A stretch of 64,000 nt of DNA, from positions 1-64,000 of the forward strand of contig NZ_CAAF010000066.1 of NCBI RefSeq assembly GCF_000359125.1, written 5' to 3'. This stretch comes from Mesorhizobium sp. STM 4661 (lineage in GTDB: Bacteria > Pseudomonadota > Alphaproteobacteria > Rhizobiales > Rhizobiaceae). A model generated the notes under the pieces. That model made no database searches, had not been told where the DNA came from, and was given only the letters and a program-made list of their open reading frames with translations. The position numbers and the translations under genes are program-made. This document shows, in pieces, positions 43,622 to 52,109 of this stretch (position 1 is its first letter; every line of letters begins with the position of its first letter).

Positions 43622-44509
43622 ATGGCTCAAAAAGCCGGCCGGAGCATGCCTCCTCTCGATTGGCTGCGCAGTTTTGAAGCCGCTGCGCGGCTGTCGAACT
43701 TCACGGCCGCCGCAGTCGAGCTCGGCCTGACGCAAGCGGCGGTCAGCCAGCATATCCGCTTTCTCGAGGAACGGTTGAAGATCAGGCTGTTCTCACGCCT
43801 TGCCCGTGGTGTGGCACTTTCGCCGGAAGGCGCCGCCTATCTTCCCCATATCCAGTCTGCATTTGCCACCATCGGCAACAGCACCACGGAACTGTTCGAG
43901 CCCCGCGCCATCCAGACCGTGACCATTCGAGCGCCAATCTCCTTTGTCCTGCTGGTGCTCGTGCCCGCATTGCCCGATCTTGCGAGAACCCTGCCGCGGA
44001 TCCAGCTTGATGTGGTGACGATCCATCGCCCGACGGATTACGACCAGAGCGGCTCGGTGCTCGATATTCGCTTCGGAAACGGCGCATTTCCCGGGCGAGA
44101 AGCCGACAGGCTGACTGTCGAGCGGCTGGTGCCGGTGGCTTCCCCGGCCTTGGCCGGCAACGCCGATTGGACTTCCCTGCCGCTGCTTCTGGTCGCCGGA
44201 GCGCGTGAAATGTGGGCGGAATGGTTCATTGCCGCCGGCACGCCGGGACACCCCATGCGGTCGCATCGCTTCGACAGTTTCGTGGCCGCCATGGAGGCTG
44301 CCAAGGCGGGCGCTGGCGTGCTGCTGGGGTCGCGGCCGATGATCGATGCCGCGCTCGCCAACAAGCATCTGGTGACGCTTTCCGACTTCGAACTTTCGAG
44401 CAGCTTTGGGCACTTCCTGACACGGGCGTCGGCCGCGCCACTGACGCGGCCCGAGCAAGACGTCCGCCAATGGCTTCTGTCTCGTCTCACCAAAATGGCG
44501 TCGACGTGA
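43622..44509 (+). CDS. LysR-family regulator (GcvA-like), probably of tmpAB
   Basis: The 295-residue protein has the LysR helix-turn-helix (LDWLRSFEAAARLSNFTAAA then LGLTQAAVSQHIRFLEERL, residues 13-51) and a periplasmic-binding-like effector domain. The PPLDWLRSFEAAARL start is typical of the GcvA subgroup. It is transcribed away from tmpAB across an A/T-richer 88-base gap, the classic arrangement for a LysR activator and its target operon. The inducer would be a phosphonate or related compound if the target is right. Confidence 0.9.
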   Translation: MAQKAGRSMPPLDWLRSFEAAARLSNFTAAAVELGLTQAAVSQHIRFLEERLKIRLFSRLARGVALSPEGAAYLPHIQSAFATIGNSTTELFEPRAIQTVTIRAPISFVLLVLVPALPDLARTLPRIQLDVVTIHRPTDYDQSGSVLDIRFGNGAFPGREADRLTVERLVPVASPALAGNADWTSLPLLLVAGAREMWAEWFIAAGTPGHPMRSHRFDSFVAAMEAAKAGAGVLLGSRPMIDAALANKHLVTLSDFELSSSFGHFLTRASAAPLTRPEQDVRQWLLSRLTKMAST

Positions 44510-44511
44510 CG

Positions 44512-45039
44512 TCAGCGAAACTGGCCGATGCGCTTCCAGTAGATGAGCGTACCGGTCAGCCCGCCATGCGGCTTCAGCGCATAGTCGGGTATCTCGCCGG
44601 CCAGGGTGAAGCCCAGCCTCTCATAGAGACCCGATGCCCCCTCCTCGGTCGCCGTGTCCAGCACCAGCAGGGTGCGGCCCTTTTCGACGGCAAGGTTCTC
44701 GGCGGCCCGCATCAGGCGGGTCGCCACGCCCTTGCCGCGATGCTCGACGCGGGTCATCAGCTTGGCGATCTCGGCCCGGTGCGGCTGGTTGGGAGGGCAG
44801 TCGAGCAGCAAGGTGACGGTGCCGACCAGCACTTCGCCGTCCCATGCGCCGAGCACTGCTCTTTCGCCTCTTGCCGCCGAGGCAAGCGACTTCGCCCAGA
44901 AGGCGCCGGCAGCTTCCTGCGACAGCGGGTGCATGAAACTGACCGATCCGCCGGCCGCGATCGTCTCGATCAGCAGGCTGACCAGCATTGCATGCGTTCC
45001 CGCGGCCTGGGTCAGAGCCTTGATTTCGATGGAGTTCAT
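44512..45039 (-). CDS. GNAT-family N-acetyltransferase
   Basis: The start at ATG 45039 (MNSIEIKALTQ) gives 175 residues. The acetyl-CoA loop is in HRGKGVATRLMRAAENLA, preceded by the strand IAKLMTRVE, and followed by LLVLDTATEEGASGLYERLGF, the usual GNAT C-terminal pattern. The substrate is unknown; antibiotic, amino-acid or amine acetylation are all possible. It is the last gene of a three-gene series led by an XRE-cupin regulator. Confidence 0.85.
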   Translation of the reverse strand: MNSIEIKALTQAAGTHAMLVSLLIETIAAGGSVSFMHPLSQEAAGAFWAKSLASAARGERAVLGAWDGEVLVGTVTLLLDCPPNQPHRAEIAKLMTRVEHRGKGVATRLMRAAENLAVEKGRTLLVLDTATEEGASGLYERLGFTLAGEIPDYALKPHGGLTGTLIYWKRIGQFR

Positions 45040-45094
45040 GCGTGCGATGTCCTTTGATTGCGATGGAGCGATCGGCGTGATCCAGATGCTGCCG

Positions 45095-45403
45095 TCAATC
45101 CAGACGACTGACCCGGCGTCGCTTTCGTGTTGCCTTGATCGCGGCAATGCGATCGGTGTCCTTTGGCTGCAGATGCAGCCCGCGTTCCAGGATTTCGAGC
45201 GTATATTCCTCATAGGTCAGGCCCAGCCGCTCGGCCTTGTCCATCCGCATCAGCATCACGTCGCGGCTCGGCGCCTTCCACGCCTTGGCATGCGCGGCCT
45301 GCCAGGCAAGGAAGATATAAGGGTCGCCCTTGCCCCATGGTGGCCCCTTGTAGTCGTCGAGCGGCGGCCCCCCATTGTCGGAGCGTTTGGGACGGCGTGC
45401 CAT
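45095..45403 (-). CDS. Hypothetical basic protein
   Basis: The 102-residue protein is basic, with MARRPKRSDNGGPPLDDYKG at the start, a middle IFLAWQAAHAKAWKAPSRDV and a repeated Arg/Lys tail. I do not recognise a domain. It lies four bases after the XRE-cupin regulator stop and 55 bases before the acetyltransferase, so it belongs to their operon. The clean start and conserved-looking composition make it a likely real gene. Confidence 0.6.
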   Translation of the reverse strand: MARRPKRSDNGGPPLDDYKGPPWGKGDPYIFLAWQAAHAKAWKAPSRDVMLMRMDKAERLGLTYEEYTLEILERGLHLQPKDTDRIAAIKATRKRRRVSRLD

Positions 45404-45407
45404 GCGT

Positions 45408-45974
45408 TCAGCCTCTCACCAGCGCGACCAGATAATCGGCGGCATCCGGTCCCGGAGCGTGGAAGGTGCAATCCGAAGGCGCGCCTAGCGCCAGGCAGTC
45501 GCCGGGATCGAGACTGTGCACGACATCGCCTTCGGTGAATTCCAGCAGTCCGGAAATCAGCCAGATCTGCTGCCTGATGAAGGCATAGGACGCTGCCGGA
45601 AAGCTCACCTTGGCTCCTGCAGGCAATTGGACCCGGATCAGTTCGAGCGGCATGTCCGAGACCGGCGAAAGATGTCGCCTGATATAGCCTGTGGCCGGAT
45701 CGCGCCACGCCGGCTGATCGCTTTCGCGAAGCAGCCCGCCGCCTTGCAGCTCTGCCCGCGCGATCAGGGTGGAAAGCGTCATGCCGAAGGCCGCCGCGAT
45801 GCGCACGAGAAGTGCCGCGGTCGGGCTCGTCTTGCCGTGCTCCATCGTGCTCAGCATGGCTTTCGACACATCCGACCGGTCGGCGAGTTCCGTCAGGGAC
45901 CAGCCTCGCATGATCCTTTCCGAGCGTATCCGCCTGCCGATGGTCGAAGAGATATCATTCGCTATATCATTCAT
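45408..45974 (-). CDS. XRE-family regulator with C-terminal cupin domain
   Basis: The 188-residue protein starts at ATG 45974. Residues 10-66 form a Cro/CI-type helix-turn-helix (GRRIRSERIMRGWSLTELAD, SKAMLSTMEHGKTSPT), and the C-terminal half is a cupin barrel (LELIRVQLPAGAKVSFPAAS, QIWLISGLLEFTEGD, LDPGDCLALGAPSDCTFHAP) that probably binds a small ligand. Such regulators often control amine, amino-acid or acetyltransferase genes. It is the first gene of an operon with a hypothetical protein and a GNAT enzyme, its likely targets. Confidence 0.88.
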   Translation of the reverse strand: MNDIANDISSTIGRRIRSERIMRGWSLTELADRSDVSKAMLSTMEHGKTSPTAALLVRIAAAFGMTLSTLIARAELQGGGLLRESDQPAWRDPATGYIRRHLSPVSDMPLELIRVQLPAGAKVSFPAASYAFIRQQIWLISGLLEFTEGDVVHSLDPGDCLALGAPSDCTFHAPGPDAADYLVALVRG

Positions 45975-46110
45975 TCGTTCAACATATCGAATTATCTGAA
46001 TCGAGCAAAGGGCAGTTCGATTCAATTTTCACGAATGGCTTAAGGCCCGCTGCACCATCCGGCCTCACCCCACCTTAACCTCGTCGCCGTAAGGTCGATT
46101 TCCTGGGGAA

Positions 46111-47958
46111 ATGGGAAGCAGCCTGCTCATGTTTGTCGAACGCCAAGCCTCCGTCGGAGAACCGACAATGCAGGAGCGCCGCACTGCTGAGCAGAACGAC
46201 AAGCGCATTCTGGGCAATGTCGTGCAGTGTGATGGCGCACGCGCCACCATCAGCGCCTATGCCGAGGATGCCGAAGGCACGGTCACCGGCCAATGGACCG
46301 TCGGCAAGATGATTTCCATCAATCTCGGCGCCACGCGAACCGTCGGCCTGGTCTACGGCATCGGCAAGTCGGATCGCGCCTGGAGCAATGAGGGCCAGAA
46401 CCCGATCGAGGTCAGCATCGAGCTCATCGGCGAGGTGCGCGACGGTGTCGGGCCTGGCGCCAAGCCGGTTTTCGACCGCGGCATCACCTGCTATCCACAT
46501 ATCGGCGCCATCGCCCACCGCATCCGCAGCCGCGACCTGCAGGCGGTCTACGATCTTGCCGGGCGCCATTCGATCACCATCGGCACGCTGTCGCAGGACG
46601 AGACGATCGACGCCAATATCGCCATCGACGACACGCTGGCGCGGCACTTCGCCATTGTCGGCACCACCGGCGTCGGCAAATCCACGGCGGTGTCGCTGCT
46701 CTTGCGCAAGTCGATCGCCGCCAGGCCCGACCTGCGCGTCCTCATCCTCGATCCGCACAACGAATTCGCGGCGTCCTTGCCGGAATACTGCGTCAAGGTG
46801 GATTCGACGACGCTGGATCTTCCCTTCTGGATGTTCAAGCTGGAGGAATTCGCCGAGGTCCTGTTTCGCGGGCGTGAGACCGTGCCGGAGGAAGTCGATG
46901 CCTTGCGCGATCTCATCCCCGCCGCCAAGAGCCTGTACCGCAACCCGAACTCGGGCACCTCTCTCAGACGTGGCGCCGACGCGCTGACCGCGGACACGCC
47001 GATGCCGTACCGCATTGCCGATCTCATCAAGCAGATCGACGAGCGCATGGGACTGCTGGAAAGCAAGAATGACCGTCCCACCCTCAGATCGCTGAAGACG
47101 CGCATCGAATCGGCGGCCGCGGATCCGCGCTACCGCTTCATGTTCAATTCGCGGCTGATCGAGGACACCATCCACGAGACGATCGGCAACATCTTCCGCG
47201 TGCCGCATCATGGCCGCCCGGTCACCTGCTTCGAGATGGCCGGCATGCCATCGGAAGTCGTCAATTCCGTCTGTTCGGTGCTGGCGCGTCTGGCCTTCGA
47301 CCTGGCGCTGTGGAGCGAAGGCAGGCTGCGGCTGCTGTTTCTGTGCGAGGAAGCGCACCGCTATATGCCGGCCGATCCTCGCCTTGGTTTTGCACCGACA
47401 CGGCACGCGCTGTCGCGCATCGCCAAGGAAGGCCGCAAATATGGCTGCTATCTCGGCGTCGTCACCCAGCGCCCGGGAGAGCTCGATCCCACCATCCTGT
47501 CGCAGTGCTCGACCTTCTTCGCCATGCGGCTCGCCAACGAGCAGGACCAGGCGATCATCCGCTCGGCGATCGCCGATTCCTCGGCCTCGACGCTTGCCTT
47601 CCTGTCTTCCATGGGTCAGCGCGAAGCCATCGCCTTCGGCGAAGGCGTGGCGACGACCATGCGGCTGAAGTTCGAGAAGATGTCCGAAGACCTGATCCCA
47701 GGCACGGCCAAGCGCGAACAAGCCTTGCCGTCCGAGGTCGGCAATGATGTCGATCTGGTGGCGATCGTCGAAAGGCTGCGCAACGTGCCGAAACCGCAAC
47801 AGGCGATGGCGTTCGCCGAAGTCGTTGACACAAGCCGGCAGGCCGGTGATCCCGACTACCGCAAGCCGCCCGCTCCACGCGTTCAGCCGGACGAGGATTT
47901 CGACATGCGCTACGGCCTCAAGCCGGCAACCTTCGGCCTGCGCCCGCAAAACGACTGA
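46111..47958 (+). CDS. HerA-like ATPase (DUF87 family)
   Basis: The 615-residue protein is a HerA/FtsK-type hexameric ATPase. It has a small N-terminal barrel domain (about 30-130), Walker A GTTGVGKST at 184-192, Walker B LLFLCEEAHRYMP and a late YLGVVTQRPGELDPTILSQCST segment with a sensor/arginine region. HerA proteins translocate DNA, classically with the nuclease NurA in repair, or act in defence systems. No nurA-like or other nuclease gene is adjacent here. ATG 46111 is used; ATG 46129, with GGGAAG upstream, is an alternative start. Confidence 0.85.
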   Translation: MGSSLLMFVERQASVGEPTMQERRTAEQNDKRILGNVVQCDGARATISAYAEDAEGTVTGQWTVGKMISINLGATRTVGLVYGIGKSDRAWSNEGQNPIEVSIELIGEVRDGVGPGAKPVFDRGITCYPHIGAIAHRIRSRDLQAVYDLAGRHSITIGTLSQDETIDANIAIDDTLARHFAIVGTTGVGKSTAVSLLLRKSIAARPDLRVLILDPHNEFAASLPEYCVKVDSTTLDLPFWMFKLEEFAEVLFRGRETVPEEVDALRDLIPAAKSLYRNPNSGTSLRRGADALTADTPMPYRIADLIKQIDERMGLLESKNDRPTLRSLKTRIESAAADPRYRFMFNSRLIEDTIHETIGNIFRVPHHGRPVTCFEMAGMPSEVVNSVCSVLARLAFDLALWSEGRLRLLFLCEEAHRYMPADPRLGFAPTRHALSRIAKEGRKYGCYLGVVTQRPGELDPTILSQCSTFFAMRLANEQDQAIIRSAIADSSASTLAFLSSMGQREAIAFGEGVATTMRLKFEKMSEDLIPGTAKREQALPSEVGNDVDLVAIVERLRNVPKPQQAMAFAEVVDTSRQAGDPDYRKPPAPRVQPDEDFDMRYGLKPATFGLRPQND

Positions 47959-48021
47959 GCCGGGCTACCAGTCCCAAAAAAGGAGTGGAAGGGTTCGGGA
48001 GCCGGAGTGGCAGGCATCTAG

Positions 48022-48328
48022 CTAGAGACGTTCTTCGAGGAATTCCGGCGAGATGTTCCGGCCGCCATAGAAAATGCCCAAAATCAGCACGTGCTCTCCC
48101 TTGAGGGCGAAAGCGATGCTGACAGTGCGCCGGTAGCCGATAATGCGCAGACCAGGCATGACCTCCAGCCGCTCGGTGCCCCGTTGCGGGAACGTCGAGA
48201 GCCCGAGGCAATGGTCGCGGATACCGGCAACGAAATTCCAGGCGATAGTGGGCGAGGCTCGCTGCGTGATATCGTCATAGAGGCCTTTGCAGCTCTGCCT
48301 CGGCCTCGGGGTGAAAGACAACCTCCAT
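48022..48328 (-). pseudogene. parE: ParE-type toxin gene with a frameshift
   Basis: The gene starts at ATG 48328, three bases after the antitoxin stop, and reads MEVVFHPEAEAELQ, the typical ParE start. An extra A in the run at 48285-48287 (TTT on the plus strand) then ends the frame; removing one base restores GLYDDITQRASPTIAWNFVA and FPQRGTERLEVMPGLRIIGY to the stop at 48022. ParE toxins act on DNA gyrase or similar targets. As written the toxin is truncated after about 17 residues. The antitoxin gene is intact. A one-base run difference could also be a sequencing error. Confidence 0.75.
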
Positions 48329-48331
48329 CCC

Positions 48332-48598
48332 CTACTTGGCTTTCGCCAGGTTCGCTCGGTGACGCGCTTCAAGTCGGGAAAAGACCGTGTCGGCCGGGAT
48401 ACCCTTCGCCCGATCCTGCTGGAATTCGGTCAGGCGGGAAGGTATCTCCTCGCGGAGCCACTTCTCCCGCTCCGCCTCGAAATCCTCAAGCATGCGCAGG
48501 CCCGCGCGGACAACCTCGCTAGCATTGTTATAGCGGCCGGATTCGAGTTGCTTCCTGATGAAGCTCTCGTAGTGATCGTTCAGGGCGTAATTTGGCAT
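48332..48598 (-). CDS. parD: ParD-type antitoxin
   Basis: The 88-residue protein has the ribbon-helix-helix start MPNYALNDHYESFIRKQLES followed by GRYNNASEVVRAGLRMLED, the hallmark of ParD/CopG-type antitoxins, and a charged C-terminal arm that would neutralise the toxin. It is first in a two-gene unit with the broken parE gene three bases downstream, and as a DNA-binding protein it probably represses its own promoter. Confidence 0.9.
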   Translation of the reverse strand: MPNYALNDHYESFIRKQLESGRYNNASEVVRAGLRMLEDFEAEREKWLREEIPSRLTEFQQDRAKGIPADTVFSRLEARHRANLAKAK

Positions 48599-48712
48599 GG
48601 CGGCCTCCTATCGGGATTATAGGGTCGAACAGCGATTTAGCAATAGATATCAACTATTGACAATGGCTTTTTTTCGCCAGACAGCCAGCCTCACGAATGC
48701 AATGACGGGATT

Positions 48713-49504
48713 TCAGGCGCAGACGCGGTTGCGGCCTTGCCTCTTCGCTTCATAGAGCTGGCGGTCGGCGCGGCGATAGAACTCTTCGGCGGTTTCCTTA
48801 CGGTCCCAGATGGCGAGGCCGACGCTGGTGGTGATCTTCAGGCGGACATTGCCTGACAATATCGACATGTTGGCGATCGCCTTGCGGATGCGCTCGGCGA
48901 ATTTGGACAGAAGCTCGGCGTCCATGTTGGGCGTGACCACCGCGAACTCCTCGCCGCCCAGCCGCGCCACCACGTCGTGATAGCGCGTCATGTCCTTGAG
49001 ACAGTTGGCGACCGCCCGCAGCACCTCGTCGCCGACATCATGGCCATGGGTATCGTTGACCTGCTTGAAATGGTCGAGATCGAGGATCATCAGCCCGACC
49101 GGCTTCTCGATGCGGCGGAACTCCTCGAGATATTCCTTCAGCGCATCGTCGAAATAGCGCCGGTTCTGCATGCCGGTCAGGCTGTCGGTCAGCGCCGCAT
49201 GCTCCAGCGTTTCCGAGCGCTCACTGAGCGACACCGTCATGGCGCGCAGCTTGCCTTCTTCCATCGCCTGCTTGCGGATCAGCGGATAGATGAAGAAAAT
49301 GCCGAAGAACAGCGCAGTCGCCAAGAGAACGCCGGTCGCAAACAGCAGCTTGTTGAGATAGACAATCTCGTCGACCTTGGAGGGCGTATGGACCTCGTCG
49401 GCGAAGGCTTGCAGAAGCCCATAGGCGTGAAGCGTCACCAGGCCAGCGGCCAGGATCACGAAGATAAACACGAAAAAGGCTGATTCCGCCTTGTGGAAAC
49501 GCAT
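48713..49504 (-). CDS. Membrane-anchored diguanylate cyclase (GGDEF)
   Basis: The start is ATG 49504 (MRFHKAES); the frame extends upstream only to a TTG. The 263-residue protein has two membrane spans (about 9-30 and 54-76) enclosing a short periplasmic loop, a coiled-coil linker and a GGDEF domain with the active-site motif in ARLGGEEFAVV and substrate-side segment DLDHFKQVNDTHGHDVGD. It should make cyclic di-GMP. I see no RxxD inhibitory site in the usual place before the GGEEF motif. The PilZ-like protein at 12790 is a possible distant partner. Confidence 0.93.
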   Translation of the reverse strand: MRFHKAESAFFVFIFVILAAGLVTLHAYGLLQAFADEVHTPSKVDEIVYLNKLLFATGVLLATALFFGIFFIYPLIRKQAMEEGKLRAMTVSLSERSETLEHAALTDSLTGMQNRRYFDDALKEYLEEFRRIEKPVGLMILDLDHFKQVNDTHGHDVGDEVLRAVANCLKDMTRYHDVVARLGGEEFAVVTPNMDAELLSKFAERIRKAIANMSILSGNVRLKITTSVGLAIWDRKETAEEFYRRADRQLYEAKRQGRNRVCA

Positions 49505-49609
49505 CTGGCCGCCGCTGGAAAATTCCTGCAAACCTTATGGCACGCAGGGGCCTTACGGAGGGTTAATCGAGACAACTTCGACGGGAAATCTCCCTTCGAG
49601 ATCAACTTT

Positions 49610-50557
49610 TCAGTTTGCACCGGAAAGAGGCGCTGAAACCGCTGATACCACGCCATCGCCGGGGCGCAGTCTCCGCCATTCCGGGCCCAACTGATGCCTG
49701 AACCATGTGGCCTGCCGCTTGGCATATTGTCGCGTCGCGATCTTGGCGCGCTCGATCGCCTCGGAAAAGCTCAAGATCCCGGCCATCGCCGCCTGAAGTT
49801 CGCGGACGCCGATCGCCTTCATCGCCGGTAGGTCGGCATCGAGGCCAAGTGCGGCTAGCCGCCTGACCTCTTCAAGGGCGCCCTTGTCCAGCATGCGGTC
49901 GAACCGCGCCTCGATGCGGCTCACCAGCGCGGCCCGCTCCGGTTCGATCACAAAGAAGCGCGTGCTGTCCCTGTCGATCAGCGGCCGGCCGCGCATCGCC
50001 TGCCAGTCCAGAATGGATCGGCCCGATGCGTCGAGCACCTCCAGCGCCCGCACGATGCGCTGGCCGTCGGTCGGCTTAAGCACCATGCCGGCCGCCGAAT
50101 CCTCGCGCAGCAGGATGCGGTGCAGCTTGGCCGCTCCCTGCTCCTGGAGTTCGTAGCGCCAGCGGTCGCGGACCTGCTGCGGAATCTCGGGCATTTCCGA
50201 AATGCCTTCCGCAAGCGCCCGGAAATAAAGTCCGGTCCCGCCGACAAAAATCACCGGCCGTTCGAAGAGCGTACCCTCGGGCCGTTCGAAGAACGTGCCT
50301 TCGTCGATCAGCTTCATCACGTCGCGCAGCCAGGCGCCGGTGGAGTAGGCGATGGAGGGATGGACATGGCCGTAGAGATAATGCGGGGCGCGGACGAGTT
50401 CGGCGGCGTTCGGCCGCGCCGTCAGCACGTCGAGCACTGAATAGCCTTGCATGGAATCGGTGTTGACGATGACGCCGCCCTTGCGTTCGGCGAGATCGAG
50501 CGCAAGCGCCGACTTGCCGCTGGCGGTCGGCCCGGCTATCAGGATCGCGTTCTTCAC
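49610..50557 (-). CDS. miaA: tRNA dimethylallyltransferase MiaA
   Basis: MiaA adds a dimethylallyl group to N6 of A37 in tRNAs reading codons that start with U. The start is taken at GTG 50557 (MKNAILIAGPTASGKSALAL), giving 315 residues; the frame is open to a GTG at 50623, which would overlap the serB start. Key features are the P-loop GPTASGKS, NTDSMQGYSVLDVLTARPN, FVGGTGLYFRAL and the late RQYAKRQATWFR block. It diverges from serB, the usual arrangement in rhizobia. Confidence 0.95.
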   Translation of the reverse strand: MKNAILIAGPTASGKSALALDLAERKGGVIVNTDSMQGYSVLDVLTARPNAAELVRAPHYLYGHVHPSIAYSTGAWLRDVMKLIDEGTFFERPEGTLFERPVIFVGGTGLYFRALAEGISEMPEIPQQVRDRWRYELQEQGAAKLHRILLREDSAAGMVLKPTDGQRIVRALEVLDASGRSILDWQAMRGRPLIDRDSTRFFVIEPERAALVSRIEARFDRMLDKGALEEVRRLAALGLDADLPAMKAIGVRELQAAMAGILSFSEAIERAKIATRQYAKRQATWFRHQLGPEWRRLRPGDGVVSAVSAPLSGAN

Positions 50558-50591
50558 GCGGCCCTCGCCCGCCTGCCCACCGGAATTCTCG

Positions 50592-51494
50592 ATGCCGCTG
50601 ATCGCCACGCCCTTGATCGCCACGCTCGTATCCCATCCCGCCGGCCACGCATTGTCGCCGGCGATTGCGAATATGGCGTCCCTGTCGGTCGGCGCAAGCG
50701 CCGTTCGCTGGCTGGCCGACGGGATCGCCTGCGATCTCGCTTTGCCCGAAGCGGCCGAAGCCGCTGAAACGACCGCCAGCCTGCGCGCCGCGCTCGCCGC
50801 CGAACCGGTCGACGTGGTCGTTCAGCATTCCGAGGCAAGGCGAAAGAAGATCCTCATCGCCGATATGGATTCGACGATGATCGACCAGGAATGCATCGAC
50901 GAACTGGCCGACGAGATCGGCGTCAAGGATCGCGTTGCCGCGATCACGGCGCGATCGATGAATGGCGAGATCGCTTTCGAGCCGGCCCTGCGCGAGCGGG
51001 TGGCGTTGCTGAAAGGTCTCGACGCTGCCGTGGTCGACCGCATCATCGCCAACCGCTTGACGCTGGCCTCCGGTGGCCGCTCACTTGTGCAGACCATGCG
51101 TGCCAATGGCGCCTGGACAGCGCTAATATCCGGTGGCTTCAACGTCTTCACCGCGCGCATCGCGGCGATGCTCGGTTTCCAGGAGAACCGCGCCAATCGC
51201 CTGATCGAAGAAGACGGCCGGTTCGCCGGGCTGGTGGCCGAGCCGATCCTCGGCCGCGCCGCCAAGGCCGATGCGCTGCTCGAGATTGCGGCGCGCCTCG
51301 GCCTGACGAGCGCCGACGCCATCGCCGTCGGCGATGGCGCCAACGACCTCGACATGATCCGTCTTGCCGGCACCGGTGTCGCCTTGCACGCCAAGCCGGC
51401 GGTGGCGGCCGAGGCCAAGGTCCGCATCGACCATGGCGACCTGACGGCGCTGCTTTATCTGCAGGGGTACCGGCGCGAGGAGTTTGCAGAATGA
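50592..51494 (+). CDS. serB: Phosphoserine phosphatase SerB
   Basis: SerB removes phosphate from O-phosphoserine, the last step of serine synthesis. The start at ATG 50592 gives 300 residues; the frame runs on upstream inside miaA. The HAD motifs are present: DMDSTMIDQECIDELAD (nucleophile Asp), SGGFNVFTARI and VGDGANDLDM. The N-terminal 80 residues form the ACT-like part seen in proteobacterial SerB. It overlaps the downstream acetyltransferase gene by four bases. Confidence 0.95.
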   Translation: MPLIATPLIATLVSHPAGHALSPAIANMASLSVGASAVRWLADGIACDLALPEAAEAAETTASLRAALAAEPVDVVVQHSEARRKKILIADMDSTMIDQECIDELADEIGVKDRVAAITARSMNGEIAFEPALRERVALLKGLDAAVVDRIIANRLTLASGGRSLVQTMRANGAWTALISGGFNVFTARIAAMLGFQENRANRLIEEDGRFAGLVAEPILGRAAKADALLEIAARLGLTSADAIAVGDGANDLDMIRLAGTGVALHAKPAVAAEAKVRIDHGDLTALLYLQGYRREEFAE

Positions 51495-52063
51495 AGCCGA
51501 TCCGCACCGAGCGCCTGATCCTGCGCAATTGGGAGGAGCGCGACCGCGACCTCTTTCACCGGATCAATTCCGACGAGCGCGTCATGGAATTTTTTCCGTT
51601 CCGCCGCGACCGTGCCACCGCCGACGCCAAGATGGACGAATTCCGCGCCTGGATCGCCGAGGACGGATATGGTTTCGCTGCCGCCGAGATCGCTGAAACC
51701 CGCGAATGCATCGGCTTCGTCGGCCTCTTCGATACCGATCATCTGCCCTTCCTGCCGGCCGGTACCGTCGAGATCGGCTGGCGGCTGGCGCCGGAATTCT
51801 GGGGACACGGCTATGTCACCGAGGCAGCCGAAGCGTGGCTCGCCCATGGCTTCGAAACACTTGGCCTGGAGGAAATCGTCTCCTTCGCCGTCAGGAATAA
51901 CCGTCGTTCCACGGCGGTCATGGAGCGCCTCGGCATGACCGCCGACCCGGCCAGCGATTTCGACCATCCCGGCATTCCCGACAGCCACCCCGCGCTCAAG
52001 CGGCATGTGTTCTACAGGCTCTCGCGCAAGGATTGGCAGACAAGAAGAAGGGCGGTCCGCTAG
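51491..52063 (+). CDS. GNAT-family acetyltransferase (RimJ/RimL type)
   Basis: The 190-residue protein starts MKPIRTERLILRNWEERDRD, the typical RimJ/RimL start, and contains GTVEIGWRLAPEFWGHGYVT followed by EAAEAWLAHGF, which forms the acetyl-CoA site, and IVSFAVRNNRRSTAVMERLGM. Relatives acetylate protein N-termini, ribosomal proteins or small amines; the substrate here is unknown. Its ATG overlaps the serB stop, so it is coupled to serine synthesis genes. Its 3' end forms part of a 13-bp hairpin. Confidence 0.88.
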   Translation: MKPIRTERLILRNWEERDRDLFHRINSDERVMEFFPFRRDRATADAKMDEFRAWIAEDGYGFAAAEIAETRECIGFVGLFDTDHLPFLPAGTVEIGWRLAPEFWGHGYVTEAAEAWLAHGFETLGLEEIVSFAVRNNRRSTAVMERLGMTADPASDFDHPGIPDSHPALKRHVFYRLSRKDWQTRRRAVR

Positions 52064-52076
52064 CCGCCCTTCTTCT
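52043..52076. terminator. Shared hairpin between acetyltransferase and degP
   Basis: AGAAGAAGGGCGG and its exact complement surround an 8-base loop containing the acetyltransferase stop codon. A-rich and T-rich ends on both sides let it work in both directions. Confidence 0.7.
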
Positions 52077-52109
52077 CATAAAGTCAAAGCGATGCAGGCT
52101 TTACCAGAC

